From: Phytoactinopolyspora halotolerans
Lineage (GTDB): Bacteria > Actinomycetota > Actinomycetes > Jiangellales > Jiangellaceae
Assembly: GCF_010550675.1 (NCBI RefSeq)
Contig: NZ_JAAGOA010000008.1
Coordinates: 62,001-126,000, forward strand
Direction of reading: 5' to 3'
DNA length: 64,000 nt
Below, in pieces: positions 1 through 11,447 of the stretch (positions are counted from its first letter, which is position 1; each line of letters starts with the position of its first letter). The notes beneath the pieces are model-generated. The model was not told the origin of the DNA and did not search any database. It saw only the letters and a program-made list of their open reading frames with translations. The position numbers were made by a program, and so were the translations under genes.

Positions 1-1407
<1,407 letters not shown>

Positions 1408-2309
1408 CTAACCCTTGACGGAGCCTGCGGTCAGGCCGCCGACGATGTACTTCTGCAGGAACAGGAAGAGCGCGAGGATCGGCAGGCTCGCGATCACCGC
1501 GCCGGCCGCGAACAATCCCCAGTTCGCATTGAGCGCGTCGGAGACCCACGCGTACATCCCCACGGCGAGGGTGAAGTTGCTCTCGGAGGTGAGGATGATC
1601 CGGGCCAGGATGAAGTCCCCGAAGGCCCCGACGAACGACAGCAGACCGACGACGGCCAGAATCGGAGTGACCAGGCGCAGGATGATCGTCCAGTAGGTCT
1701 GGGCGTGGGTGGCGCCGTCGATCTTGGCTGCTTCGTCGATCTCCCGCGGGATCGTGTTGAAGAAGCCGTACATGAGGAACGTGTTCGTGCCGAGCGCCCC
1801 GCCGAGGTACACGCAGATCAGAGCGAGCCTGGAGTTCAGGCCGAGCACGGGTACGACGTTCCCGAGCGTCAGCAGCAGCAGGAAGATCGAGATGAACGCC
1901 AGCATCTGCGGGAACATCTGGATGATGAGCAGCGCGGTCAGCCCACCGCGCCGCCCGGTGAACCGGAACCGGGAGAACGCGTAGGCGGCCGCCGCCCCCA
2001 TCAGCACCGAGCCGGCCGCCGTCGATCCCGCGATGAGGAGGCTGTTGGCCATCCACGTCCAGAACCGGGTATCGCCGAGTGCGGTGACGTTGGCCGCGGA
2101 GACCGACCGGAACAGCTCCGTCGAGCCGGTCAGCGTCCCGGACGAGGCCAGCGCCGCGGACAGCACGTAGGCCAGCGGGAACGCCGCGTAGAACACGATC
2201 AGCACCGCCACCGGATACTTCCAGCCCACCTCGGCCAACCACCGCCGCCGTCGCGCGGCGGCGGGGCGATGATCGATCCGCACCGGCGCATCCTGCACTC
2301 TCGTAGCCA

Positions 2310-2310
<1 letters not shown>
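1408..2310 (-). CDS. ganQ: Galacto-oligosaccharide ABC transporter permease, MalG type
   Basis: 300-residue inner-membrane permease of the CUT1 sugar ABC family; pairs with the MalF-type protein encoded just upstream. It has six hydrophobic segments and the cytoplasmic EAA loop (EIDEAAKIDGA, then a Gly six residues on) that docks the ATPase. Its ATG sits inside the stop codon of the upstream permease gene (TGATG overlap), so translation is coupled; a longer in-frame opening reaching 2631 lies wholly inside that gene and is not the start. No ATPase gene is present in the operon, which in actinobacteria usually means use of a shared MsiK-type ATPase encoded elsewhere. Confidence 0.92.
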
Positions 2311-3943
<1,633 letters not shown>

Positions 3944-3947
<4 letters not shown>

Positions 3948-5248
3948 CCGCCGAGCGTGGCGTCGATGTCGGCGAGCATCTTCTCCCAGGCCTCCTCCGG
4001 CTCCGCCGAGCCGGAGATGATCGCCGCCTGGGCCGCGTTCCAGTGCTCCCAGACGTCGGCCATCTCCGGGATGGACGGCATCGGCGCGCCGTTCTGAGCG
4101 GCAGCGAGGAACCCGGCGACCACCGGATCCTCGGCCACGTCCTCGGCCACCACACTCATCGCCGGGATGCGCGGGTCGGCGTCATGCAACGCACGCATGG
4201 CCTCGGGCGTCGCGACGTAGTTGGTGAGGAAGTCGGCCGCCACCAGGGCGTTGTCGCTCTGCGCCGACACGAAGAAGCCCTGCACGCCGACGAACGGGGC
4301 GGCGGTCTCGCCGCCGGCCGACGGGATCGGATCGACGGCCACCTCGATGCCGGCGTCCACGTAGGTGCCGATCGCCCACGGGCCGGCGACGGTGTACGGC
4401 GCGTTGCCGTCGGCGAACTCCTGGTCCGCGATGTCGATCGTCCAGTCCGTGCTGAACAGCCCGGCCCCGGCCATGCCGTTCTCCCCGAGCCATTCGGCGA
4501 ACGCGTAACCGGCGTCCCCGCCCATGCCGACCTCGTTCGTGTACGAGCCGTCGTCGTTCTGGACGAAGACCGGCGCCCCGAAGGACGTCTGGAAGGCGTA
4601 GTAGGTGTAGGCGTCACCGGTGGTGCCGTTGGTATTGATGACGAAAGGCAACGACGTGCCGATCTCCTCGCCGTCGGCGATCATCTCGTCGAAGGTCTCC
4701 GCGACCGGGTCCGGGGCGAGTTCGGTGTTGCGTACCAGGCCGACGCTCTCCAGCGCGTACGGCAGTCCGTACAGCTGACCGTCGTAGGTCATGGCCTCGA
4801 TCGCGACGTCCTCGAACTCCGACGCGGACGCGCCCAGATCGACGGAGTCCACGACACCGTTGACGATGAGCGAACCGAGCCAGTCGTGCGCGCCGACCGT
4901 GATGTCCGGCCCTTCGCCCGTCGGCACCTGAGCGAGGAAGTCCGCCCGGATGTCTTCGAAGTTCTTCTGGACCAGATCGACCGTGACGCCGGTCTCCGCG
5001 GTGAACGTCTCGGCCGCCGCGGCGACGGCCGGCTCGCGGTTCTCGTCGACCCAGACGGTCAGGGTGCCGCCGGCCGCCGCCTCGCCCTCATCGTCACTCT
5101 CGTCGGTCTCGTCCCCGGGGTCGGACTCGGCGACGTCTTCGGTCGATTCCGCGGCCGGGGTCTCGTCAGCCGTGTCGTCTCCACCGCCGCACGCGGCCAC
5201 GAGGAGGACGGCCGCGAGGGGCGCGAGCCGGATGGATGTCTTGCGCAT
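3944..5248 (-). CDS. ganS: Galacto-oligosaccharide-binding lipoprotein of an ABC transporter
   Basis: 434-residue extracellular solute-binding protein of the MalE/CUT1 family, anchored as a lipoprotein. The signal peptide ends in the lipobox LVAAC with acylated Cys20. Residues about 21-60 form a highly acidic linker rich in Asp, Glu, Ser and Thr. The mature domain has the MalE-like opening LTVWVDENREP. Location between a GH42 beta-galactosidase gene (106 bp upstream) and MalF/MalG permeases, with a GH53 galactanase at the operon end, points to galacto-oligosaccharides as ligand; this is inferred from context, since the family binds many sugars. Named after the comparable Bacillus subtilis ganSPQAB locus. 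Confidence 0.88.
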
Positions 5249-5353
5249 GGCGTAACCTTTCCGATCGAGTACCGCAGCGCGCAGGTCCTTCGATCGCGGC
5301 GCTGCGACCTGGTGGATGCTGATTGACAGAGCTGCTACGGCCGTCGCCGGTCG

Positions 5354-7408
5354 TCATGCGTGGCGACCACCTCCAAGCGGCCCGGATGCCGAGGTGCGCA
5401 CGACCGCGACGCCGCCGGCGCCGAGGTCCAGGTGCTCGGCGACCGGCTCGCCGCTGAGCAGTTCGACGCCGTCGCCGATCCCCACCTTGGCGTCGTCGTC
5501 CGTGTGGTTGATCGCCACGACGTAGTCCGCATCCCGCCCGTGCCGCACGACGACCTCGACGTCGTCGGGCAGATCCGGCGGCTGCACGCCGGCGTCCCGG
5601 TAGACCGCGCCCAGCACCGGCGCAAGCGCGTCGATGTCCAGGCGGGTGGACACGTACCAGGCCGTGCCCGCGCCGAACCTATGCCGTGTGATCGCCGGTC
5701 CGCCGGCGGCCGGGCCGTCCCGGTGGGTCGCCACCACGTCGGCCCCCTCGAGCGCGAGATCCTCCTGCCACGTGTCGGCGGCCACCTCGCCCGCGTCCCC
5801 GAGCGGGCCGTCGGGCCAGGTCACGCGGGTCGAGGTGGCCGCGCGCAACGGCAGGAACTCGTGCACCAGCACACCGAGCACGTCGCGCAGCGGCGCACCG
5901 TAGCCACCTGGGTGGACGGCGTCGTGCTCGTCGACGACGGCGGAGAAGAAGGACACCAGCAGGGTGCCGCCGCTCGCGACGTAGCGGCGCAGATTGTCCG
6001 CCGACGCCTCCGTCATCAGGTACGACGCCGGCGCCACCACCAGCCGGTAACGGGACAGGTCCGCCGACGGATGCGCGAAGTCGACGGTCACGCCGTCTCG
6101 CCACAGCCGCTCGTAATACGCCCGGATGCGTTCGCGATGCCGCACGTCCACCGACGGGCGCCACTCCAGGTCCTGCGCCCAGAAGGACTCGGTGTCCCAC
6201 AGCACGGCGACGTCTGCCGCCACTGTGGATCCCTGCACCTCCGCCAGCCGGGCGACGTCCCGGCCGAGGTCACGCACCTCCCGCCACAGCCGTGTCCCGG
6301 TGCCCGCATGCGGGAGCATCGCCGAGTGGAACTTCTCGGCGCCCTGACGCGACGCGCGCCACTGGAAGAATCCGATCACGTCGGCGCCGCGGGCCAGGTG
6401 AGCCAGCGAGTTGCGGGCCATCTCCCCCGACCGCTTGGCCACGTTGCGTGGCTGCCAGTTCACCGCCGACGTGGAGTGCTCCATCAGGATCCACGGCCGC
6501 CCGCCCGCCACCGAGCGGGTCAGATCGGCCGCGAGCGCCAGACCGACGTGCCCGCGCTCGTCCGCGGCGGTCAGGTAATGGTCGTTGGAGACGATGTCGA
6601 CCTCGCGCGCCCAGGCCCACAGGTCGGTGGTGGGGCACTCGTTGGCCATGAAGTTCGTCGTCACCGGCTGCCGGGCGTGCACACGGATGGCGTCGCGCTC
6701 GGCGATGTAACACGCGCGTAGCTGATGGTCGGTGAACCGGGCGAAGTCGAGCCGCTGTGCTGGGTTCGCCACGGTGGGTGTCGCGGCTGGGGCGCCGACG
6801 TGCTCCCAGTCGGCGTACACCTGGCCCCAGAAGGTCGTCCCCCACGCCTCGTTGAGCGCGTCGAGCGTCCCGTACCGGTCTTTCAGCCACGCCCGGAACG
6901 CCTGCACCGCGGCGTCGGAGTAGTCCTCCCCGACCGGCGCGCCGTACTCGTTGTGCACGTGCCACATGACCACAGCGGGGTGATCGGCGTATCGCTCGGC
7001 GAGCGCGGAGGCGACCCGCACCGCGGCCGCCCGGTAGGCGGTGGAGCTGGGCGACGCCATGCCACGGGAGCCGAAGCCCAGGGTCGTTCCGTCGCGGGTG
7101 ACGATCCGGGCCTCGGGATGGGCGGCGAAGAACCAGGCGGGCGGGGAGGCGGTGGGGGTGGCGAGGTCGACGGCGACGCCATTGCCGTGCAGCAGGTCGA
7201 GGAGATCGTCCAGCCAGGCGAAGTCGTACGCGCCCTCGCGCGGCTCCAGCAGGGCCCAGGAGAAGATCCCGACGCTGACGAAGTTCACCCCGGCTTCGCG
7301 CATGAGGACCATGTCCTCGTCCCACGTCGCGCGGGGCCACTGCTCGGGGTTGTAGTCCCCGCCGTAGCCGATCCGTCGACCGGTCGGCCAGACGCTTCCG
7401 TCCGTCAT
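5354..7408 (-). CDS. ganA: Beta-galactosidase (GH42)
   Basis: Cytoplasmic GH42 enzyme of 684 residues, the family's usual length, with no signal peptide. It should release galactose from imported galacto-oligosaccharides. The N-terminus (IGYGGDYNPEQWP) is typical. The acid/base is Glu154 in HVHNEYG and the nucleophile Glu310 in LMEHSTSAVNW. Barrel, trimerisation domain and C-terminal beta domain follow in the usual order. A longer open frame extends to 7675, but the ATG at 7408 has a Shine-Dalgarno (GGAG 7 nt upstream) and aligns with family starts; the extra part would cover both operators and the divergent regulator's promoter. It is the first gene of the five-gene galactan operon. Confidence 0.95.
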   Translation of the reverse strand: MTDGSVWPTGRRIGYGGDYNPEQWPRATWDEDMVLMREAGVNFVSVGIFSWALLEPREGAYDFAWLDDLLDLLHGNGVAVDLATPTASPPAWFFAAHPEARIVTRDGTTLGFGSRGMASPSSTAYRAAAVRVASALAERYADHPAVVMWHVHNEYGAPVGEDYSDAAVQAFRAWLKDRYGTLDALNEAWGTTFWGQVYADWEHVGAPAATPTVANPAQRLDFARFTDHQLRACYIAERDAIRVHARQPVTTNFMANECPTTDLWAWAREVDIVSNDHYLTAADERGHVGLALAADLTRSVAGGRPWILMEHSTSAVNWQPRNVAKRSGEMARNSLAHLARGADVIGFFQWRASRQGAEKFHSAMLPHAGTGTRLWREVRDLGRDVARLAEVQGSTVAADVAVLWDTESFWAQDLEWRPSVDVRHRERIRAYYERLWRDGVTVDFAHPSADLSRYRLVVAPASYLMTEASADNLRRYVASGGTLLVSFFSAVVDEHDAVHPGGYGAPLRDVLGVLVHEFLPLRAATSTRVTWPDGPLGDAGEVAADTWQEDLALEGADVVATHRDGPAAGGPAITRHRFGAGTAWYVSTRLDIDALAPVLGAVYRDAGVQPPDLPDDVEVVVRHGRDADYVVAINHTDDDAKVGIGDGVELLSGEPVAEHLDLGAGGVAVVRTSASGPLGGGRHA

Positions 7409-7430
7409 GACACTCCGTTGAGTCGGGGCA

Positions 7431-7450
7431 GACTGTGCACGGTCCCAGTC
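7431..7450. promoter_or_regulatory. LacI-type operator O1 before the beta-galactosidase gene
   Basis: The sequence GACTGTGCACGGTCCCAGTC is an imperfect 20-bp inverted repeat with a central CG-like axis. Its left half GACTGTGCAC is the complement-matched half of the better site at 7518. It lies 23 bp before the ATG of the operon's first gene. A weak minus-strand promoter (TTGTGA at 7494-7489, TAGACT at 7469-7464, spacer 19) would start transcription just before it, so a bound repressor would block elongation or clearance. Confidence 0.65.
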
Positions 7451-7517
7451 CTGAATTCCGCAAAGTCTAGGCATCTGACGGGCCTGGTTCACAATACGTC
7501 GACGTCTGCCGTTACTC

Positions 7518-7537
7518 GACTGTGATCGTGCACAGTC
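7518..7537. promoter_or_regulatory. LacI-type operator O2 in the divergent intergenic region
   Basis: GACTGTGATCGTGCACAGTC is a near-perfect 20-bp palindrome with 7-bp arms (GACTGTG/CACAGTC) around a CG axis, the usual design of LacI-family operators. It lies 87 bp from O1, centre to centre, close to eight helical turns, so looping by one tetramer is possible. It sits upstream of both the beta-galactosidase operon and the lacI-type gene and could control both. Confidence 0.75.
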
Positions 7538-7583
7538 GCCACGACGCGGTTGCAACGATGACGGTCCGAGTACAGTCAGTGCT

Positions 7584-8597
7584 GTGACTTCCGAGACGGA
7601 GCGGCGTCGCCCGACCATCCGAGACGTCGCCGCTGCCGCAGGCGTCTCCCGCGGGACGGTCTCCCGCGTCATCAACGGCGGGCATTGGGTGTCACCCGAC
7701 GCACGCCGCGCGGTGGATCAAGCGATCCGCACGACCGGCTACCGCGTCAACAGGCACGCCCGCAGCCTGGTCACCGGTCGCGCGAACTCACTCGCCTTCT
7801 TGCTCACCGAGCCACAGCAGAGGTTGTTCGCAGACCCGACGTTCGCGATCCTGCTGCGCGGTGCGGCAGCGGCGCTCGACGCCCGGTCGATGACGCTCGT
7901 CCTGCTCGTCGCGGGCAACGAGGCGGAGCGCGCGAACGTCATCCAGTACGTCACCGCAGGTCATGTCGATGGCGTGCTGCTGATCTCCACGCATGAGAAC
8001 GAGCCGCTGATCGCCTCACTGCTGGACGAGGACATTCCTGCGGTCGCCTGCGGGATCCCGCTCGGATACTCCGACCGGGTGGCGTCGGTCTCGGTCGACG
8101 AGGCCGGCGGGGCCCGGACGATGGTCCGTCACCTGCGCTCGTCCGGACGAGAACGCATCGCGATGATCGCGGGCCCACTCGACACGCCAGGCGGGCGATA
8201 TCGCCTGGCGGGCTACCAAGAGGAATTGGGTGACAGCTTCGACGAGCGCCTCGTCGCCTACGGCGACTACAGCGCGGCGTCGGGCGCCGCCGCCATGGCA
8301 GAGCTTCTGGATCGCATGCCCGAGGTCGACGCGGTATTCGCCGCCTCCGACCTGATGGCCTCCGGGGCGCTCACCACGCTGCGCAAAAGCGGCCGCCGGG
8401 TACCTGACGACATCGCCGTCGCGGGCTTCGACGATTCCGGCCTGGCCGCCACGCTGGACCCTCCGCTGACCACGATGCACCAGCCGTTCGACCGCATCAG
8501 CAGCGAGATGGTGAGTGTACTGCTCGACATCGTCGACGGTGCGCCCCGAAGGTCGGTGACGCTACCGGCCGAACTGGTCGTCCGCACGAGCACCTGA
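7584..8597 (+). CDS. ganR: LacI-family repressor of the galactan operon
   Basis: 337-residue LacI/GalR regulator. The N-terminal helix-turn-helix (about residues 10-57) reads IRDVAAAAGVSRGTVSRVI and is followed by the hinge and a periplasmic-binding-protein-like sensor domain (VDAVFAASDLMASGAL, DDIAVAGFDD). It is transcribed divergently from the galactan operon, and two matching palindromes lie in the gap, so it most likely represses that operon until a galactose-type inducer binds. The GTG start has no Shine-Dalgarno; a TACAGT box ends 7 nt before it, suggesting a leaderless mRNA. Its stop codon is 3 bp from the end of the convergent ATPase gene. Confidence 0.92.
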   Translation: MTSETERRRPTIRDVAAAAGVSRGTVSRVINGGHWVSPDARRAVDQAIRTTGYRVNRHARSLVTGRANSLAFLLTEPQQRLFADPTFAILLRGAAAALDARSMTLVLLVAGNEAERANVIQYVTAGHVDGVLLISTHENEPLIASLLDEDIPAVACGIPLGYSDRVASVSVDEAGGARTMVRHLRSSGRERIAMIAGPLDTPGGRYRLAGYQEELGDSFDERLVAYGDYSAASGAAAMAELLDRMPEVDAVFAASDLMASGALTTLRKSGRRVPDDIAVAGFDDSGLAATLDPPLTTMHQPFDRISSEMVSVLLDIVDGAPRRSVTLPAELVVRTST

Positions 8598-8600
8598 GCG

Positions 8601-10100
8601 CTAACGGCGGTACATGTCGTCAAGAGTAACCAGCAGGACGTCGCGGCGATGTTGGAGTCGAATCAGCTCGTCGCTGAACCCGCTGCGGCTGAAGATCGCG
8701 AGCGTCGCTTCTTCGGCCCGCCCTCCCAGCAATCCGCGGATATGCTCCAAACGAGCCAAGTCGCGACGGTCACGAACCGTGTTGGTCGATTTGGCTTCCC
8801 CGATCAAGGCGACTCTTGCCGAGGACGTGCGGGGCATGTCCCCGAGCATGAGTGAGATCACGTCGATTTCATGACTCACCTTGTGCTCTCTGCATGCCAC
8901 CGATGTCGTGCCGGTCCACCCGATGGGCACATCGCCACGAGCAGCAAGCTCGCTGATGGTCCACTCACGGGCCAGATGCTCGAAGTGCGGGCCGAGGATT
9001 TGGGAATCGAAGGTCGCCTGCGCCTGCTGCCATCCCTGCTCGGCCCTGCTTCTACGCTGGAAGATCTGCAGGCGCGGCAGCGTGATGGTGTGGTGAAACC
9101 GCATGACCGGGTCAGCGATCGACACGATGGGCTTCCTTTCGCGGAGCATATCCTCGTCGTAGGAGATGAAGCCGGCTCTGCGCAGAGTCGTCAGCGGATA
9201 CGACATCGTCCGCGAGTCACGCTCTAGTCGACTGGCGATTCGGGCGGGCGTCGACTCCCCAGCTGCTATCGCCGCAAGGATCCCGTAATACAGTGCACGG
9301 TCTTTGATGCCAGGCTCCTGACTGAAGAGGAGATCAACCTCATCAAACATCGCATGCGCAGGATTGAATGCGGTCGCCGCGAGCCATCGCCCCAGATCCT
9401 CACGCGAGTCGGGTACCGGCACTCCATCCGTGAGCGCCCGATAGCCCGGGATGCCGCCGACGATCGCATGTAAGCGCACGGCCGTATCTGGGTCATCCAC
9501 TCCCCAAAAGGCAGCGGAGTCGATGTGGTCGAACGCATTCAGGCATATGTTGAGTTGAACCCGACCGTATAGCGCTTTCGACTCGGCGAGCAGCTCCGAC
9601 ATCACTGACAACGCCGACCCACACAAGATCAGGCGCACCGGAGGAGCGCCGCCACCCTTGGTCGGACCGTATGTGTCATGTAGCCACTGCAGGACGCCCG
9701 GCAACTCCGGCGAATGCGCGATCAGAAAGGGCAACTCGTCGAGGACGAGCAGCTGCACCTCGCCCCGTTGTCCGGCCCGTTCACCTGCCATTCGCACGGC
9801 CGTCTCCAGAGCGTTCTCCCACGACGAGAACCTCATTCCAGCGGGCAAGCCAGCCCATTCTGCCAACTCATCAGCAAAACGCTGCAACGCGAGGGGTTTC
9901 GAATTCCGCTCGAGCGCGAGCATGTAGAAGCCGCCGGATGCATCACACAACTGCTGCAGCATCTCGGACTTGCCTTGCCTTCGACGTCCATACACCACGC
10001 CCAGCCGCAAGCTGTCGACGTGGGGGGACATGAAGTCGACCAATTGCGCCCACTCATCGTCACGATCGAACAGAACCTGGGGCTTCGACAGCGACGTCAT
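8601..10100 (-). CDS. ATP-binding protein with C-terminal DUF234 (PD-(D/E)XK-like) domain
   Basis: 499-residue protein of the archaeal-type STAND-like ATPase family (AAA, DUF234). Walker A is GRRRQGKS at residues 38-45 and Walker B is LLVLDELPFL. A winged-helix part follows (STPARIASRLERDSRTMSY), and the C-terminus has a nuclease-like EIDVISL...IGEAKS pattern in which the acidic residues and Lys of a PD-(D/E)XK core seem present. Biological role is not established for this family. The ATG has a GGAG 6 nt upstream. The promoter region carries duplicated motifs described separately, so the gene looks tightly regulated. It stands alone between two sugar loci. Confidence 0.85.
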   Translation of the reverse strand: MTSLSKPQVLFDRDDEWAQLVDFMSPHVDSLRLGVVYGRRRQGKSEMLQQLCDASGGFYMLALERNSKPLALQRFADELAEWAGLPAGMRFSSWENALETAVRMAGERAGQRGEVQLLVLDELPFLIAHSPELPGVLQWLHDTYGPTKGGGAPPVRLILCGSALSVMSELLAESKALYGRVQLNICLNAFDHIDSAAFWGVDDPDTAVRLHAIVGGIPGYRALTDGVPVPDSREDLGRWLAATAFNPAHAMFDEVDLLFSQEPGIKDRALYYGILAAIAAGESTPARIASRLERDSRTMSYPLTTLRRAGFISYDEDMLRERKPIVSIADPVMRFHHTITLPRLQIFQRRSRAEQGWQQAQATFDSQILGPHFEHLAREWTISELAARGDVPIGWTGTTSVACREHKVSHEIDVISLMLGDMPRTSSARVALIGEAKSTNTVRDRRDLARLEHIRGLLGGRAEEATLAIFSRSGFSDELIRLQHRRDVLLVTLDDMYRR

Positions 10101-10109
10101 AACACACTC

Positions 10110-10180
10110 CAGTTAGTTGTAGTCCAATACTACTAGGAGTCTACGCTAGACGTATCTCAGTTAGTTGTAATGGTCTACGT
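10110..10180. promoter_or_regulatory. Repeat-rich control region of the DUF234 ATPase gene
   Basis: The 12-mer CAGTTAGTTGTA occurs twice in the same orientation (10110-10121 and 10158-10169), 48 bp apart. Between the copies is a perfect hairpin-like repeat GTCTA-CGC-TAGAC (10139-10151), and GTCTACG recurs at 10173. The region is AT-rich against its surroundings. It lies directly upstream of the minus-strand ATPase gene and is best read as promoter plus binding sites for an unknown regulator, or for the ATPase itself. Confidence 0.5.
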
Positions 10181-10204
10181 ATACTGCGTCTGGGGTTGGA
10201 TGTT

Positions 10205-10223
10205 CGGCGGGCTCCACCCGCCG
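10205..10223 (-). terminator. GC-rich hairpin after the GNAT gene
   Basis: CGGCGGG-CTCCA-CCCGCCG forms a perfect 7-bp stem with a 5-nt loop 22 bp beyond the stop codon of the minus-strand GNAT gene. There is no T-run, as is common for actinobacterial terminators. Confidence 0.5.
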
Positions 10224-10245
10224 CGTGGTGCGGTCGACCCGGGAC

Positions 10246-10848
10246 CTAGGTCAATTCGCGGCGCATGATCCATCGAGGGCGGCCACCGCTACGACCCGAG
10301 GTGGGGCCGGCCCGGTGGAAACCATGCGCCTCGAACAGTCTGGTCGTACCGACATACCCGCTGATCACGTCGACGCGCTCGTCGTCGCCCACCTCGACCG
10401 GGTATCCCTCGACCACCTCGGCACCGTGAGCGGCGGCATGTTCGACGGCGCCGTCGAGCAGCACATGCATCAAGCCCCGGCGACGGTATCCCGCACGGAC
10501 GACGAAGCAGACCGCGACCCACGCGTCCCGCTCGTCTACGAACGGGATGGTGCGAGCGTTCATCAGCCGTCGATAGGTGCTGCGTGGCGCGATGGAACAC
10601 CAACCCGCCGGAATGTCGTCCACGTACGCGATCACACCAGGACCCGGTTCCACGTCGCACAGCTGACGCATGAACTCGGGACGCTCCTCGCTCGACACCC
10701 GCGAGTCCCGGTAGGACATGCACCAGCAACCCTTACCGCCGGGCTTCTTGACCCCGACGACCTCCGCGAAGTCCACGAACCGGCCGACCGCGGATCGAAT
10801 CTCCGTGGCCGGCGAGGAGGCATCGCCGGAAGCCTGCACCGTCTGCAT
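10246..10848 (-). CDS. GNAT-family N-acetyltransferase
   Basis: Predicted acetyl-CoA-dependent acyltransferase of 200 residues. The acetyl-CoA-binding motif A is visible as FVVRAGYRRRGLMHVLL (the R-x-x-G/R-R-G-L pattern), preceded by AWVAVC on strand beta4. An N-terminal GCWCMSYRDS segment is shared with a group of actinobacterial GNAT proteins of unknown substrate. The ATG at 10848 has a GAAGG just before it and fits the family; the frame is open further upstream to 10986. It follows the DUF234 gene in the opposite promoter context and forms no operon. Substrate cannot be predicted. Confidence 0.82.
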   Translation of the reverse strand: MQTVQASGDASSPATEIRSAVGRFVDFAEVVGVKKPGGKGCWCMSYRDSRVSSEERPEFMRQLCDVEPGPGVIAYVDDIPAGWCSIAPRSTYRRLMNARTIPFVDERDAWVAVCFVVRAGYRRRGLMHVLLDGAVEHAAAHGAEVVEGYPVEVGDDERVDVISGYVGTTRLFEAHGFHRAGPTSGRSGGRPRWIMRRELT

Positions 10849-10931
10849 GCCTTCACCGTACGCGGAAGTAGGCCCCGCGCAGGGTAGCCGCGCAAGCCTT
10901 GTGCGCAACGCGAGATCGCCCGAGTCCGTGC

Positions 10932-11161
10932 ATGAGGAGCAGCATGATACCGGTGTCGTACGATCAGAAGCCGACCGCAAGATCATGATGGAGGCCTACG
11001 GCACGACCGTGCACCCCAGCCCGTCGAGACCGGCGAAGAGAAGGTCATCCTCACCGACCTGTGTGGGCACGCCAATCTCGATCTGCCCCGCCTAGGGCGC
11101 GTACCTCGCCGGCGACATGGTGGACAACGAACTTTCGGCGGAAGAGCTGCAGAATCGCTGA
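10932..11161 (+). pseudogene. Remnant of a TrpB-like PLP-dependent enzyme
   Basis: No intact frame, but consecutive pieces in different frames match TrpB2 (tryptophan synthase beta-like) order. PVSYDQKP is followed after a shift by KIMMEAYGTTVHPSPS. After an internal deletion come ETGEEKVILTDLCGHANL, as in the family's C-terminal LSGHGHFD region, and after another shift AYLAGDMVDNELSAEELQ to a TGA at 11161. Thus at least two frameshifts and a deletion of roughly half the gene are present. The 5' half is missing altogether. Read by eye from family knowledge; a translated search would settle it. Confidence 0.68.
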
Positions 11162-11176
11162 CCGCGTCGCCTCCCT

Positions 11177-11188
11177 TGGTCTAGACCA
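11177..11188. promoter_or_regulatory. DasR/NagR-type site (dre-like), orphan
   Basis: TGGTCTAGACCA is a perfect 12-bp palindrome identical to the core of the Streptomyces DasR-responsive element (ACTGGTCTAGACCAGT); with flanks it matches 13 of 16 positions. GntR-family DasR/NagR regulators of N-acetylglucosamine use bind such sites. It is 329 bp upstream of the GNAT start and just after the TrpB-like remnant. No intact gene begins close by, and I see no gene from here to 11447, so its target may have been lost. Confidence 0.55.
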
Positions 11189-11447
11189 GATTGATCGTGC
11201 CGTGTTATGTGAGGTGCAAACGATCGGATTAAGTGACATCAGGCTGGCCGATGGGTCTAGGCACGTTATTCCTGCAGGTCAGCGGCATACTCGACGGTCG
11301 ACCACATGCAACGTTGGCTGCGCCAGTTAAGTAAGCGTTAAGCAACACGAGCCCGCGCCGCCCAGAATGGCACATACCGGCGATGGCGCAGCCCTACATC
11401 CGGATCGTGTACCGCGATGAGTCCTGCAGCGACCGATATCGCGGCGT

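Noticed and set aside
5322-5327. TTGACA-like word on the plus strand between the beta-galactosidase and binding-protein genes
   Set aside because: No -10 box at a proper distance and no plus-strand gene downstream; the operon is on the minus strand.
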